DNA from: a bacterium
GTDB lineage: Bacteria; Zhuqueibacterota; QNDG01; DSAB01
Length of the DNA: 64,000 nucleotides
Assembly: GCA_016931965.1 (NCBI GenBank)
Contig: JAFGDT010000107.1
Span: 58,912 to 122,911 of the forward strand
Direction of reading: 5' to 3'
Shown here: one piece after another, positions 1 to 10,319 of the stretch
Layout of the letters: every line of letters starts with the position of its first letter
How positions within the stretch are numbered: the first letter of the stretch is position 1
Translations under genes and position numbers: made by a program
Notes under the pieces: generated by a model
What the model was told of the DNA's origin: nothing
Seen by the model: the letters and a program-made list of their open reading frames with translations, nothing else
Databases searched by the model: none

Positions 1-239
1 AGGTAGATGAGTATGATTTGGTTGTGTCGGATGTTGAAATGCCAAGGATGAACGGGTTTGATCTTGTATTAAAGATACGCGATGATAAGAAGATGGCTGA
101 TTTACCGGTTGTATTGGTAACTGGATTGGAATCCCGTGAACATCGTGAAAGAGGCATTGAAGTGGGCGCCAATGCCTATATCGTTAAGAGAAGTTTTGAT
201 CAGAGTAATTTGTTGGAAGTTATACAAAAACTTATTTGA
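1..239 (+). CDS. C-terminal receiver domain of a truncated signalling protein (CheA-type hybrid likely)
   Basis: The gene enters from the left edge; the reading frame is open from base 3 and no start lies in the window. The visible 78 residues are the second half of a response-regulator receiver domain: the phospho-acceptor Asp stands in VVSDVEMPRMNGFDL, a beta4 strand LPVVLVTGL follows, and the conserved Lys appears near GANAYIVKRSF. Ending a protein with such a domain immediately before cheB is typical of CheA-CheY fusion kinases of gliding or alternative chemosensory clusters. That identity is inferred from context, because the kinase part is outside the window. A stand-alone receiver is the alternative. 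The stop nearly abuts the cheB start, so the two are probably co-transcribed. Confidence 0.75.
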   Translation, partial: VDEYDLVVSDVEMPRMNGFDLVLKIRDDKKMADLPVVLVTGLESREHRERGIEVGANAYIVKRSFDQSNLLEVIQKLI

Positions 240-256
240 CGAATAGGAAATATTCT

Positions 257-1336
257 ATGATCAAAGTACTCATTACAGAAGATTCACCCGTTGTTAGAGG
301 GTATTTAGAATATATATTAAATTCTGATCCGGATATCGAAGTTGTTGGAACAGCAAGGGATGGTCAAGAAGCTGTCCGCATGGTGTCTTCAACCAAACCA
401 GATGTGATTACGATGGATATTCACATGCCAGAAATGGATGGTTTTGAAGCGACACGACAAATTATGGAAACATATCCCGTTCCCATTGTGATCGTAAGCG
501 CGAGTTGGAATCCTGAAGAAGTGGATAAAACATTTCGAACAATGGAAGCGGGTGCGGTTGCAGCTTTGGAAAAACCAAGAGGAATGGGACATCCCCAATC
601 AGAAGCCTCTGTTAGAGAACTTCTTCAGACAGTCAAATTGATGTCTGAAGTGAAGGTGGTCAGGCGGTCAGCGCGACACAGGGTTTTACAAAAGGAAAGA
701 GCTATTGCATTCAAAGAAGAGAAATCCATAGTAGAACCCAATCCAGACGTAAAGCTTGTTGCAATAGGTGCCTCCACGGGAGGGCCACTTGTTCTTCAGA
801 CCATTTTATCAAAATTACCGACAAATTATCCAGTTCCCATTGTCATTGTACAACATATTGCTATGGGTTTTCTGGCAGGATTAAAAGATTGGTTATGCAA
901 GACCACGCATTTCCCGGTAAAAATTGCTGAATCAAGAGAACGATGTGAAGCGGGGAAAGCCTATCTTGCGCCCGACGGTGTTCAAATTGCTCTGGACAAA
1001 AATATGCGTGTGGTAATTACAGACAATACACCCGAACATAATCTGTGTCCTTCTATTTCTTACTTTTTCCGCTCAGTTGGAGATATTTTTGGACGAAATG
1101 CAATCGGTGTACTACTTACCGGGATGGGGCGGGATGGTGCAAAGGAATTAAAATATCTGAAAGATAACGGATGCATAACCATTGCCCAGGATAAAGAGAC
1201 GTCCATTATTCACGGTATGCCAGGTGAAGCAATTAAACTGGGGGGAGCAACCTATATTCTTCCGTCCAATAAGATAGCTGAAAAGCTGAAAAATCTCATG
1301 ATGAAAAAAGATGAAAAAGTAGCCGTAAATCAATAA
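257..1336 (+). CDS. cheB: CheB-type protein-glutamate methylesterase / response regulator
   Basis: Two-domain chemotaxis protein of 359 residues, normal for CheB, which removes methyl groups from chemoreceptor glutamates when phosphorylated. Residues 1-105 are a receiver domain with acidic pair E8-D9, phospho-acceptor D54 (ITMDIHMPEMDG) and K106 (LEKP). Residues 165-350 are the methylesterase domain with the complete serine-hydrolase triad: S173 in GASTGGP, H200 in IVQHIAMGF and D293 in TGMGRDGA. The ATG at 257 is preferred over an earlier in-frame TTG at 236 because it has TAGGAAA upstream and puts the first beta strand (MIKVLITED) at the N-terminus. It follows the receiver-domain gene by 17 bases. 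No chemoreceptor or cheR gene is visible, so the pathway controlled is unknown. Confidence 0.95.
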   Translation: MIKVLITEDSPVVRGYLEYILNSDPDIEVVGTARDGQEAVRMVSSTKPDVITMDIHMPEMDGFEATRQIMETYPVPIVIVSASWNPEEVDKTFRTMEAGAVAALEKPRGMGHPQSEASVRELLQTVKLMSEVKVVRRSARHRVLQKERAIAFKEEKSIVEPNPDVKLVAIGASTGGPLVLQTILSKLPTNYPVPIVIVQHIAMGFLAGLKDWLCKTTHFPVKIAESRERCEAGKAYLAPDGVQIALDKNMRVVITDNTPEHNLCPSISYFFRSVGDIFGRNAIGVLLTGMGRDGAKELKYLKDNGCITIAQDKETSIIHGMPGEAIKLGGATYILPSNKIAEKLKNLMMKKDEKVAVNQ

Positions 1337-1363
1337 AAGATAATATAAAAGGAAGATTGAACC

Positions 1364-4300
1364 ATGTCAAATGAGCAAAAATCGATTAATTGTAATGTTG
1401 AGATACTCATCGTCGAAGACAGTCCAACACAGGCAATGCATCTGAAATATATACTTGAAAAGCAGGATTTTCGAGTCATTGTTGCTCAGAATGGAAAAGA
1501 TGCACTTAAATTGATGCGAAAAAACAAACCCACAATCGTCATCAGTGATATCCTTATGCCTGAGATGGATGGTTATGAACTTTGTCGACAGATTCGAGCA
1601 GACGAAAAACTTCAATATATCCCAGTGATTCTATTAACGCAGCTCTTTGATCCTCGGGATGTGATACGCGGTTTATTGTCGGGAGCCGATAATTTTGTAA
1701 CAAAACCTTATAGCGAACAATTTCTTGTTTCTCGTATTCAATACATTCTGGCCAATCAGGAATTGAGAAGAAATTCGATCACAGAAATGGGCATTGAAAT
1801 CATTTTTGCCGGCCAAAAACATTTTATCACTTCAGATCGAATGCAAATTCTGGATCTTCTTTTTTCCACATTTGAGAATGCTGTACAAAGAAATCAGGAG
1901 CTTGAAGTTGCCAATAAACAATTGAGAAAAGCGCTCGAAACCATTGAAACGATCAATGAAGTATCGGAAAAGCTCAATCGACTGTTGATGCCAGAAAATG
2001 TAGCAGAGGCTATTGCTGACGGTGTAAAGAAGCTTATCGATTACGATGATTGTTCTGTTTATCGAATCGATGATCAGAAGCAATTCCTTGTTCCTGTTTA
2101 TTATAATAAAAGTCATTCCGCACATTCCAAAAATAAAACCGTAGAAGATTTAAAATTAAGCATTGGCGAGGGCATTGCCGGATTGGTTTATACAACCGGA
2201 AAAGCCGAGATTGTGGGGGATATGTCAAAACATCACAAAGTCAATTATCCCAAGGAAAGCAAAAAGAAAGATGAATCGATGTTGGCGGTTCCTCTTCACT
2301 ATGAAGATAAAATATTGGGAGTCATTACATTAAAGAAATCTGGACTTCATCAATTTACTGAATCTCATTTGCGGACACTCACCATCCTTGCAGGTCAAGC
2401 CGCAGTGGCTTTGGAAAATGCACGCTTATATGAAAGTGAAAAGAGAAGCAAAGAGTTCGCACAGAGAGCCAGTCGATCGAAAAGTGAATTCTTGGCCAAC
2501 ATGAGTCATGAAATTCGGACACCGATGAACAGCATCATCGGATTTTCTGATCTCCTGCTTCAGGAAAATCTCCCCAGTGAATTTGTGGATTTTGTGCGTA
2601 CTATCAAATTAAATGGCGAAGGGCTTTTAGAGATTATCAATCAGATATTGGATCTTTCAAAAGTCGAAACAGGCCGAATGGAAGTGGAGAGTGTGGAATT
2701 TGATCTCAAGGGATTGGTGGAAAATGTATCGCAACTTCTTCGGTCCCGTGTATTGGATAAAGGCTTAACCTTTGAAGTTTCAGCAACACCGAAAATACTT
2801 CCTCATATCGAGTCTGACAGTCTTAAAATTCGGCAGGTTATTGTAAATTTATTGGGAAACAGTGTCAAGTTTACAGAAGAGGGAAAGATAGGATTGAACG
2901 TGATTGTTGAAAGAAAAAAGGGAAATAAGGGTTTGTTGACTGTTCATGTTTCTGATACAGGGATAGGGATTTCACCCGAAAAACATGCGACTATTTTTGA
3001 GGCATTTAGCCAGGCTGATGCGTCGATGACGCGACGATTCGGCGGAACAGGATTGGGGCTTACGTTAAGCAAGCAGATGATTGAATTGATGGGTGGAAAA
3101 ATCTGGTTTGAATCAAAACCGGGTCAAGGAAGTACATTCTCCTTTTCTGTCCCGGTTAAAGTGCTTGCGAAAAAAGTGGCAGAACCAAAAGCCAAAGAAA
3201 TAGTAACCGTAAAATCAGAAAGCCGATTCAACGAAAAGAAGTCCAGGTTATTAAAGGATCAAATTGATTCAATTGGATTAAAGAGCAGTGTGACAGATAA
3301 ATTAACAGTAGAAAAATCACCCCTTGTTTTGATTATAGAGGATAATGGGAGTGCGCTGGATCTGCTGCAGAGGTATTTGGAGAAAGATGGTTATCAGGTT
3401 CAATGCAGTACGAATGGTGAAGATGGTATTTTAAAAGCAAAATTTTACCGTCCCAGTGCCATTGTTTTAGAAATTCTCTTGCCTGGAAAGATGGACGGCT
3501 GGGAAGTTTTGCGGGTTCTCAAATCGGGCCAGTTAACGAAAGATATTCCGGTCATTGTCTGCTCTGTCCTTTCAAATCAGAGAAAAGCATTTAGTCTGGG
3601 AGCAGTAGAGTATATTGAAAAACCTGCTCAGGAAAAAGCCCTTCTCGAAACATTGCATCGATCCATAGGTGTACCATCCGACAAAGAAAAAGAGGTGTTG
3701 ATAGTTGACGATGATAAAACAGTACTCGTTCTTTTTGAAAAACTTTTTGAAAGAGAAGGTATACCTGTAAGAACATTTGATAATGGGAAAGATGCCATTG
3801 CCTATTTAGAACACGACAGAAAGATTGCATTGATGATTTTGGATCTGCTCATGCCTGGTGTTGATGGATTTGAAGTCCTTGAGAAAATGAAACGTTCACC
3901 AAAGACGAAGGATATCCCTGTGGTGATCTATACAGGTAAAAAGTTAACGGCAAAGGATCGCTCTCGATTAAGTGAACAATATGCTTTGATTTTACAAAAA
4001 ACACATGAGACGCCGGAAACCCTTCGAAAGCAATTACACAAGTTAATTGCTCAAAAAGTAAGGATTGAAAAGATCGCCAAAGATCAAGAAACCGGGAAAA
4101 AGAAAAGGATTTTACTTGCCGAAGATGATCCATCCGGTCAGAAGTTGATGAATCACCTTTTAAAGCGACTGGGTTATGAGGTCGATATTGCAGAAAATGG
4201 TAAAAAAGTTCTAGAACGATTAAGCCAAAATCCGTATGATATTGTATTGATGGATATGGAAATGCCCGAAATGGATGGATTTACGGCTACTCGAGAAATA

Positions 4301-4777
4301 CGTAAGAATAACCAATGTAAGGATCTTCCCATCATTGCATTAACTGCCCATGCCATGAAAGAGCACCGGAATGAGACGATACGAGCAGGATGTACGGACT
4401 ATATTTCGAAACCGGTTGATCGAGAACAATTGGATCAATTGCTACAGAAATATCTGAAAAAAGAGGTTGTTGAAGTGGTGGAAGAGGTAGAGCAAGATGA
4501 TCCGCTTATGGCCGAGTTAACCCATTTCTTTATCTCCGATTTAGGTCAAAGAATCAAACAATTTAGTGAGGATTTTCATAGTCATAATTTGGATGAAGTG
4601 ATTCGATTCGGTCATTCTCTTAAAGGAACAGCAGGATCCTATGGGTTTCCAAAATTCTCAAAAATCGGTAGTGATATAGAGCAAGCAGGAACGAAAGAGG
4701 AGTGGGAAAGGATTGAAGTTTTACGTCACCAAATTCTTGAAGAATACAAACTTCTTGGAGAAAAACATGAGGCCTGA
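1364..4777 (+). CDS. Multi-domain hybrid sensor histidine kinase (REC-GAF-HisKA-HATPase-REC-REC-REC-HPt)
   Basis: An 1137-residue soluble phosphorelay protein with no membrane segment. Order: receiver (D62), a linker with heptad-like residues (about 140-195), GAF sensor domain (about 200-355), HisKA with H382 in [11 protein letters not shown], HATPase (N-box [26 protein letters not shown]), three more receivers and a C-terminal HPt domain with H1084 in GHSLKGTAG. Receiver 3 (D827) and receiver 4 (D964) keep their aspartates. Receiver 2 has Glu703 in the acceptor position (IVLEILLP) and so probably cannot be phosphorylated normally. The start has AAGGAAG upstream. It lies between cheB and a response regulator and overlaps the latter by 11 bases, so the genes form one signalling operon. 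The signal sensed is unknown. Confidence 0.93.
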   Translation: MSNEQKSINCNVEILIVEDSPTQAMHLKYILEKQDFRVIVAQNGKDALKLMRKNKPTIVISDILMPEMDGYELCRQIRADEKLQYIPVILLTQLFDPRDVIRGLLSGADNFVTKPYSEQFLVSRIQYILANQELRRNSITEMGIEIIFAGQKHFITSDRMQILDLLFSTFENAVQRNQELEVANKQLRKALETIETINEVSEKLNRLLMPENVAEAIADGVKKLIDYDDCSVYRIDDQKQFLVPVYYNKSHSAHSKNKTVEDLKLSIGEGIAGLVYTTGKAEIVGDMSKHHKVNYPKESKKKDESMLAVPLHYEDKILGVITLKKSGLHQFTESHLRTLTILAGQAAVALENARLYESEKRSKEFAQRASRSKSEFLANMSHEIRTPMNSIIGFSDLLLQENLPSEFVDFVRTIKLNGEGLLEIINQILDLSKVETGRMEVESVEFDLKGLVENVSQLLRSRVLDKGLTFEVSATPKILPHIESDSLKIRQVIVNLLGNSVKFTEEGKIGLNVIVERKKGNKGLLTVHVSDTGIGISPEKHATIFEAFSQADASMTRRFGGTGLGLTLSKQMIELMGGKIWFESKPGQGSTFSFSVPVKVLAKKVAEPKAKEIVTVKSESRFNEKKSRLLKDQIDSIGLKSSVTDKLTVEKSPLVLIIEDNGSALDLLQRYLEKDGYQVQCSTNGEDGILKAKFYRPSAIVLEILLPGKMDGWEVLRVLKSGQLTKDIPVIVCSVLSNQRKAFSLGAVEYIEKPAQEKALLETLHRSIGVPSDKEKEVLIVDDDKTVLVLFEKLFEREGIPVRTFDNGKDAIAYLEHDRKIALMILDLLMPGVDGFEVLEKMKRSPKTKDIPVVIYTGKKLTAKDRSRLSEQYALILQKTHETPETLRKQLHKLIAQKVRIEKIAKDQETGKKKRILLAEDDPSGQKLMNHLLKRLGYEVDIAENGKKVLERLSQNPYDIVLMDMEMPEMDGFTATREIRKNNQCKDLPIIALTAHAMKEHRNETIRAGCTDYISKPVDREQLDQLLQKYLKKEVVEVVEEVEQDDPLMAELTHFFISDLGQRIKQFSEDFHSHNLDEVIRFGHSLKGTAGSYGFPKFSKIGSDIEQAGTKEEWERIEVLRHQILEEYKLLGEKHEA

Positions 4778-5900
4778 AGATAAAACCATTTTAACGGTGG
4801 ATGACACACCAGCAAATATTAGGCTCTTGACGCATTATTTACAAAAACAGGGATACAGAGTGATTACGGCTGAAGATGGTTTTGAAGGATTCAAAGCAGC
4901 TATTCAATATCATCCAGATCTGGTACTTTTGGATATTATGATGCCGGGGACTGATGGATATGAGGTGTGCGAATTGCTAAAAGCAGAAGAGGAGACCAAA
5001 GATATTCCTGTTGTATTTTTAACAGCCAAAGCCGATGTCGAGGATAAAATTAAAGGATTTGAATTAGGAGCAGTTGATTATATTACCAAACCCTTTAATT
5101 TGGTAGAGATTGCTACACGCGTAGAAACGCAGCTCAATTTAAAATATCTACAAGAGCAAAATGCACTCTATCAAGAAGCGATACACGATACACGTCGATT
5201 CATTAATCTGGGTGTAGTGGGCGATGCTGTCATTCAGAATATCCAGTACAATTTGGAGGATCCGCTAAAGAATCTTGAAAGAATTGCCAAAAGATCAGAA
5301 TCCGTTAAAATCAATCGAAATGAAATTGATGCCGCATTTAAGAGTGTGGAAGCCATTGATTCGACAGTGAAAAAGGCAATCGAATTGAAAAAACAATTGG
5401 AAACAAAGAGGGAAACGATCAACATCCATTCGGTTATTCAAACTGTATTGGATCTGATTGATGAAGAATCTGATCATTCCACTTCAATTGAATATACCCG
5501 GTCAGATACAAAGTGGCTCGTAAATGGGAATTTTTCTTTATTACAGCAGGCTGTTTACAACATTTTATCCAGTTTACCCATTGACAAGAATGGAGAGTCA
5601 ATATCTGTTCAGATTGAAACATCGACTTTAACTAAAGATCTTGTTAAACGCTTAAAAAAAGATGAAAAAACAGCTAAATCGTATGTACGGATTGATGTGG
5701 TTCGAGAGAATGGAGAAGGAGATGGAATGGTCGATACGGAGGCAAACCTGTTTATCGAATCGAAAAAAAAGAAATGCCCAGATTTAGAACTTTCAGCGAC
5801 ATTGAATATTGTGAGAGAACATGGGGGTGTCTTTGACATCCAAAATGGTCAACAGAAAAAAGTGGTCGTATCACTCTATCTTCCCATGGTCCAATCTTGA
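4767..5900 (+). CDS. Response regulator with degenerate histidine-kinase-like C-terminus
   Basis: Protein of 377 residues. The first 120 form an intact receiver ([12 protein letters not shown]56 in [14 protein letters not shown] in YITKPF). Then come a coiled region and a HATPase-like domain. The latter has lost its signature residues: the N-box is [12 protein letters not shown] with no second Asn, no DxGxG box is present, and the G2 region is only traceable as [17 protein letters not shown]. There is no phospho-accepting HE/HN motif where a DHp helix would be; [11 protein letters not shown] stands there. The ATG at 4767 has TTGGAG upstream and overlaps the end of the hybrid kinase gene, implying translational coupling. 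It is a likely output or scaffold partner of that kinase. Loss of ATPase activity is inferred from missing motifs. Confidence 0.85.
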   Translation: MRPEDKTILTVDDTPANIRLLTHYLQKQGYRVITAEDGFEGFKAAIQYHPDLVLLDIMMPGTDGYEVCELLKAEEETKDIPVVFLTAKADVEDKIKGFELGAVDYITKPFNLVEIATRVETQLNLKYLQEQNALYQEAIHDTRRFINLGVVGDAVIQNIQYNLEDPLKNLERIAKRSESVKINRNEIDAAFKSVEAIDSTVKKAIELKKQLETKRETINIHSVIQTVLDLIDEESDHSTSIEYTRSDTKWLVNGNFSLLQQAVYNILSSLPIDKNGESISVQIETSTLTKDLVKRLKKDEKTAKSYVRIDVVRENGEGDGMVDTEANLFIESKKKKCPDLELSATLNIVREHGGVFDIQNGQQKKVVVSLYLPMVQS

Positions 5901-5955
5901 TCAATCCACTTCATGTGAATCAAACCACTTGTGAGATAACCGTCCCCCATCATCA

Positions 5956-7764
5956 TTAAAAATATTGATTTCGAAAGTCCTCGATCTTAGCCTTATCCTT
6001 TAAATCATTATACCAGGTTGTAAAGGCAATCTGTTGTTTCTCCTGCAGAAGTGTTTGCTCAAGGTTTTCTTTTTCATTCTCAAAAAGGGTTTCATTGATA
6101 CTCGTTTTTTCAATGACTTTCAGGATATAGACACCACGGATTCCTTCAATTGGAGGAGAGACTTCTCCCGTCTGTAATTGGAACGCCGTGCCCGAGAACC
6201 GCGGATCTCTTCCAATAGTCACGATGGAGGATTGCAGACTGAACAGACCGGTCGTTCTGACCTCAGTATCTCCGCCGGCTGCATCAAAAGGAACGCCGTT
6301 GTTTATTTTTTCCCAAACCTGTTGAGCCTCTTCCTTTACTTTTTCTCGTCTTTTTTGATCTTCAAGAATACGTTGGATCGAGGAGCGCACTTCTTCCAAA
6401 GGTCGAATAGAAGGTTTCTGAATCTCTGAGATTTGAAAGATGATGATATTGTCACCTGACGTTATCGGAGGACTGATCCAATCCTTTTTTTCATAAAATG
6501 CGTAAAAATTGATTTTAGCAGAAAATCCAATTCCGGGAACAAATTCTCCCTCCTGAAAAAGCGGTGTTTCATTGACGGTCAATCCTTCTTCTTCGGCCAA
6601 TTCATAAAAATATTCTCCTTTGTTTCCGGTGACTTCATCATAGAAATATTGAGCCCGATCATTGATCATTTCATATGTCTCTGCGCTTGTGCTGTATTTT
6701 AGTAGGATGTGGCGGGCGTGAATGGAGGTGTCGTTGTTTTCGACTTTCTGTGCAAGGACCTGAATGATGTGAAGGCCGTATTGTGATTCGACGGGACCCA
6801 CTATGTCATTGATTTTTGCAGAGAAAGCAGCATCTTCAAAGGGTTTGACCATCGTTCCCCTTTCAAAAAATCCGAGGTCGCCGCCATTGGAAGCCGATCC
6901 TGTGTCTTCTGAATAGTCTTGAGCCAGTTCCGTAAAATCTGCTCCATTTTGAATTCTGGATATCAGATCCTCAGCATCCAAGCGTGTTTCGATGCTGTCT
7001 TCTTTAGAAGGTTCATTTTCAAACAGAACATACCGGATCTTTCGTTCTTCGGGTTCTCCATAATCATCCCTGTGAGAACGATAGTAGGATTCGATTTCGG
7101 AATCGGATACTTCAATATTTTCAAGAGAGGTCTGACTGGGATCGAAAAAGAGGTACTGTGCATTGACCTTTTCGTTGTCAAGCCGATAGGCTTCACGAAT
7201 TTCATTCTCTGTGACACGGACAGTGGAAACGACCTGTTGCTGGAGTTTCTGCAGAGGGAGGACGGCCTGGAGGTAATTTTCAACGGGAATCCAGACTTCA
7301 TAATTGCGGGGGTCATTTAAAGCCTGCTGGTACTTGGCTATGTCAAACTGGCCATCCGTGTGGAATTGTTCGTCGGCTCGAATGGATTCAAGCGGATAAT
7401 TTCGCATATAGTAAACCACCTCCTGGGGTGTAACCTGAATGTTCAGTCTCTCCACTTCTTTAGAAAAGAGGATATTTTGCACCGTCAATTCCCAAATCTG
7501 ATCTCGAATCGATTGAATTTGATATTCAGAAAGGTCAGTGAGGTTGGATTGGCTTTTTGTGCTTTCAATTTCCTGTTCGACAGCCATAAGGAAATCTTGA
7601 GCCTGGATCTCTTGTCCGTCCACAATACCGATAATGCCTCTCTCTGCACCTGTAACGCGATTCTGAAATCCTCCCATTCCCCAGCTGAATATGATTGTGG
7701 CAATAAAACCAACAACGACGACCCATAGGATGTGTTTCATGTATTTTCGCAGTGTCTGCATCAT
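5956..7764 (-). CDS. PpiD/SurA-like membrane-anchored peptidyl-prolyl isomerase
   Basis: Envelope protein-folding factor of 602 residues, close to the usual PpiD length. Residues 12-30 (ILWVVVVGFIATIIFSWGM) form a single N-terminal membrane anchor. A SurA/PpiD-type chaperone region follows, then a parvulin (PpiC) domain around residues 220-330 with the hallmark blocks ELAQDYSEDTGSASNGGDLG and a C-terminal YGLHIIQVL strand. A second parvulin-like block may begin at SIHARHILLKYS, as in two-domain family members. Two adjacent ATGs (7764 and 7761) are possible starts, with GAGGAG upstream. The gene is convergent with the signalling operon and stands alone on its strand. Its role in outer-membrane protein maturation is inferred from the family. 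Confidence 0.9.
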   Translation of the reverse strand: MMQTLRKYMKHILWVVVVGFIATIIFSWGMGGFQNRVTGAERGIIGIVDGQEIQAQDFLMAVEQEIESTKSQSNLTDLSEYQIQSIRDQIWELTVQNILFSKEVERLNIQVTPQEVVYYMRNYPLESIRADEQFHTDGQFDIAKYQQALNDPRNYEVWIPVENYLQAVLPLQKLQQQVVSTVRVTENEIREAYRLDNEKVNAQYLFFDPSQTSLENIEVSDSEIESYYRSHRDDYGEPEERKIRYVLFENEPSKEDSIETRLDAEDLISRIQNGADFTELAQDYSEDTGSASNGGDLGFFERGTMVKPFEDAAFSAKINDIVGPVESQYGLHIIQVLAQKVENNDTSIHARHILLKYSTSAETYEMINDRAQYFYDEVTGNKGEYFYELAEEEGLTVNETPLFQEGEFVPGIGFSAKINFYAFYEKKDWISPPITSGDNIIIFQISEIQKPSIRPLEEVRSSIQRILEDQKRREKVKEEAQQVWEKINNGVPFDAAGGDTEVRTTGLFSLQSSIVTIGRDPRFSGTAFQLQTGEVSPPIEGIRGVYILKVIEKTSINETLFENEKENLEQTLLQEKQQIAFTTWYNDLKDKAKIEDFRNQYF

Positions 7765-7903
7765 AAGCCAAGGTACTCCTCTGCATTTTCAATAATATTT
7801 ATTATTTAATCATGTATTTCTGAATTGAAAATATACGATTTCTGTGAACAAAAATCAAGGCGTAATTCGGATTAAAAATGAGAGCACCGTGAAGCCAAAA
7901 TCA

Positions 7904-7940
7904 ATCAGCCACCGAATGATTGGTCCATTCAGTGGCTGAT
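7904..7940 (-). terminator. Hairpin terminator after the PIG-L gene
   Basis: On the minus strand, downstream of the PIG-L stop, the arms ATCAGCCAC and GTGGCTGAT pair perfectly. One mismatch later, GAATG pairs with CATTC around a 7-base loop. The minus strand continues TGATTTTGG, a weak T-run. The stem is stable and sits between two genes read in the same direction, so it probably ends the 11.2-7.97 kb operon. Confidence 0.65.
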
Positions 7941-7966
7941 ATTTGCCATTTTATCGATAGAGCCAA

Positions 7967-8899
7967 TCAATCATCCAATAAAAAAAACGTTTTCAATTCT
8001 TCCATTGTAGGCTGGCTGCCGTATTCACAGATTTCAAAAGCTTCTGCATACTCGACATTTCTGCCCTTTTCTTCACCGTACAGCTCGATCAGCTTCTCTC
8101 TGTACGTGTTTGCAATGTTCGCATCTCTTCTCGCTATACGTTCCTTAACCTGATTATATCTTTCCTGCCGTCCCATGGGATCATCCGGAATGGGCACGAT
8201 TTCTACAAAGTTGCCGGTTGCCCACAGACTCTCGATTTGGGATTCGAGCTGCCATATGGCTTCCACTTTTTGATCAAACACCTCATCAATGGATACAACA
8301 ATGGCGGGATCGAATGGGTTGGGCTTTTGAAATCCGTCCGACAGATAGAGAAAAACCGGATTCTTGGTAAGTGGAGGAACATCGGGAGCAAAAAAGGTTA
8401 CCGTGACCATGAAGGCTGCGTCCTGCATGAGTATACCGGTGTAACGGTGGTCAGGATGGTAATCATTGGGACGGTGACCCATGACGATGTCGGCTTTCCA
8501 TTCACGAATCAAGCGCAGTATCGTTCTCCTGTTTTCAAGGGTCGGCATCAATTCGCCATCGTGGATGTCGAGAACTTGAGTCGCAATACCCAGTATTTCG
8601 GCCGCTTTTTTCACCTCTTCCGTCCGCCGGATGGCCAGCGGTCCTCCTGCCAACTCTGCGTGACCGATATCTCCGTTTGTTGTCGACACAAATTTGACGA
8701 GATGCCCCTGTGAGGCCCATATGGCGGCCATGCCGCCGGCTTTCTGCTCGCAATCATCAGGGTGTGCTCCAAAAACAATAATTCGCAACTGTCTGTCAGG
8801 ATTTGAAGATTGTGAAAAGGTATTAGAATATATCAGAAGAAGGAAGAAAATAACGACTGTAAGAAATAAAGTTGTATTTATGAATTTGATCTTTTTCAT
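7967..8899 (-). CDS. PIG-L (LmbE) family deacetylase, exported
   Basis: A 310-residue protein of the zinc-dependent N-acetylglucosamine-deacetylase-like PIG-L family. The metal site is visible: AHPDDCE near residue 46 and HPDHR near residue 145. The N-terminus (KKIKFINTTLFLTVVIFFLLLIYSN) is a signal peptide or anchor, so it probably acts outside the cytoplasm. Many family members deacetylate amino sugars, but the substrate here is unknown. The start has GGGAGG 9 bases upstream. It is the last gene of a three-gene minus-strand run behind two Tat-exported sugar-metabolism proteins. That points to periplasmic processing of a modified sugar, an inference from context. Confidence 0.9.
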   Translation of the reverse strand: MKKIKFINTTLFLTVVIFFLLLIYSNTFSQSSNPDRQLRIIVFGAHPDDCEQKAGGMAAIWASQGHLVKFVSTTNGDIGHAELAGGPLAIRRTEEVKKAAEILGIATQVLDIHDGELMPTLENRRTILRLIREWKADIVMGHRPNDYHPDHRYTGILMQDAAFMVTVTFFAPDVPPLTKNPVFLYLSDGFQKPNPFDPAIVVSIDEVFDQKVEAIWQLESQIESLWATGNFVEIVPIPDDPMGRQERYNQVKERIARRDANIANTYREKLIELYGEEKGRNVEYAEAFEICEYGSQPTMEELKTFFLLDD

Positions 8900-8957
8900 G
8901 ATGCATTTCCTCCCGTGTATTCATTCTCTCTTTTGGACGGTCTGATAAAATGTATTA

Positions 8958-10286
8958 TCAGATGAGATCGGTCACACCCGGTACGGCTACCGGCATGTCC
9001 GACAGATTCCCTGTTTCCGATATGGGGGGTGTGAGATCCAATGTGGACGCTTCCATGGCCCAATCCCAGCTCAGTGCCAGTCCTGTATAGGCACTCATGC
9101 GTCCCATGATCGCTGTCAGGGTTGTTTCTGCAATTTGGCGTCCTTCATTAATGGCCTTTCCGTTTCGAATACTGTCAATCGTATCCTTGTATTCAAGGAC
9201 AGTCGGCGTTGGAGGTGTCCCTTCGTATTCATAGGGATTGTCCCCATCAATCGCACCATAGCCGGCATACATGTATGCGGATCCCTTTGTGCCGGATATG
9301 CGCTCATCATTCCGTGGGGTGAATCGATCGATCTGGGTTCCGATATATTCGATGCGCACATCGTCTGGATAGAGATATTCCACAGAAAAATGGTCGTACA
9401 CATTCCCATATTCGAGACCGGTTCTCGCCTGACGACCGCCTACACCTACACATTCCAAAGGATGGGACTGGAGCACCCAGTTCATAATATCCAGGTTGTG
9501 TACATGCTGTTCGACAATAAAGTCGCCCGATAACCAGGTCCAGAACAGCCAGCGGCGCAGATGATACTCCATATCAGTCCATGAATATTCCCGCACCCTC
9601 TCGTCGCTTCTCCAGGTCCGCATGGCGTCCCCGCAACGCACGCACTGACCGCCTGTAATCTTTCCAATCGCTCCGTCGTGAATCCGTTTAATCGTGTCCT
9701 GATAGGACTCGAGCCGCCGCCATTGTGTTCCAGCTACGATTGTCAGTCCCTTTTGCTTGGCCATTTCCGAGCTTTCTATAACCGAACGCACACCGACCGG
9801 ATCAACGGCAATAGGTTTTTCCATAAAAACATGCTTGCCTGCTTCGACGGCAGCACGAAGATGTTGCGGCCTGAAGTAGGGGGGTGTTGTGAGGATCACC
9901 ATATCCACATCGCTGCTGATGACTTTCTGATAAGCATCCATGCCGACAAAAGTTGTTTCAGGAGTGACCTTGTAAATCTCATCGACCGGCAGCTCTCTTC
10001 TCTCAAGATTCCGCTTGATGCGCTCCGGCGCTGTATCGATATAGTCTTGAAAGAAATCGCCGATGGCAACCAACTCAACCCCTTCCGAAGATTCGGCACA
10101 GTCGATGATGCCTGCACCCGTTCCCCGACCGCCACATCCGATCAACCCCACACGGATTTTATCCGATCCCTGGGCATATCCGATACCCCTTCCCGATAAC
10201 AGGGCGGCTCCCCCTGCCATTGCGGAGGTTTTTATAAAATCTCTCCGCGTTACGCTCTTTTTTGTCTTTTCTGATTTTTCTTCCAT
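8958..10286 (-). CDS. Tat-exported Gfo/Idh/MocA family oxidoreductase
   Basis: A 442-residue NAD(P)-dependent sugar or cyclitol dehydrogenase. It carries a twin-arginine signal (TRRDFIKTSAMAGGAALLSG). The Rossmann domain begins IRVGLIGCGGRGTG, and the family motif EKPIAVDPVGV holds the catalytic-region Lys. The C-terminal half is the Gfo/Idh alpha/beta domain (HVHNLDIMNWVL holds the conserved His-Asn-Asp). The second in-frame ATG (10286) is chosen because GGGGAGGG lies 6 bases before it and would abut the first. Related secreted members occur in polysaccharide and glycoside degradation. Substrate unknown. It is read with the isomerase 33 bases upstream and the PIG-L gene downstream. Confidence 0.93.
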   Translation of the reverse strand: MEEKSEKTKKSVTRRDFIKTSAMAGGAALLSGRGIGYAQGSDKIRVGLIGCGGRGTGAGIIDCAESSEGVELVAIGDFFQDYIDTAPERIKRNLERRELPVDEIYKVTPETTFVGMDAYQKVISSDVDMVILTTPPYFRPQHLRAAVEAGKHVFMEKPIAVDPVGVRSVIESSEMAKQKGLTIVAGTQWRRLESYQDTIKRIHDGAIGKITGGQCVRCGDAMRTWRSDERVREYSWTDMEYHLRRWLFWTWLSGDFIVEQHVHNLDIMNWVLQSHPLECVGVGGRQARTGLEYGNVYDHFSVEYLYPDDVRIEYIGTQIDRFTPRNDERISGTKGSAYMYAGYGAIDGDNPYEYEGTPPTPTVLEYKDTIDSIRNGKAINEGRQIAETTLTAIMGRMSAYTGLALSWDWAMEASTLDLTPPISETGNLSDMPVAVPGVTDLI

Positions 10287-10319
10287 GATCATCCCTCCCC
10301 TTGATATTTTATCTATTTT

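Noticed and set aside
6919..7320. 133-codon open frame on the plus strand inside the PpiD-like gene
   Set aside because: It is fully antisense to a well-supported protein, has no ribosome site and no recognisable domain.
9678..10199. 173-codon plus-strand frame inside the Gfo/Idh gene
   Set aside because: Antisense shadow of a clear Tat-exported oxidoreductase; composition unlike a real protein.
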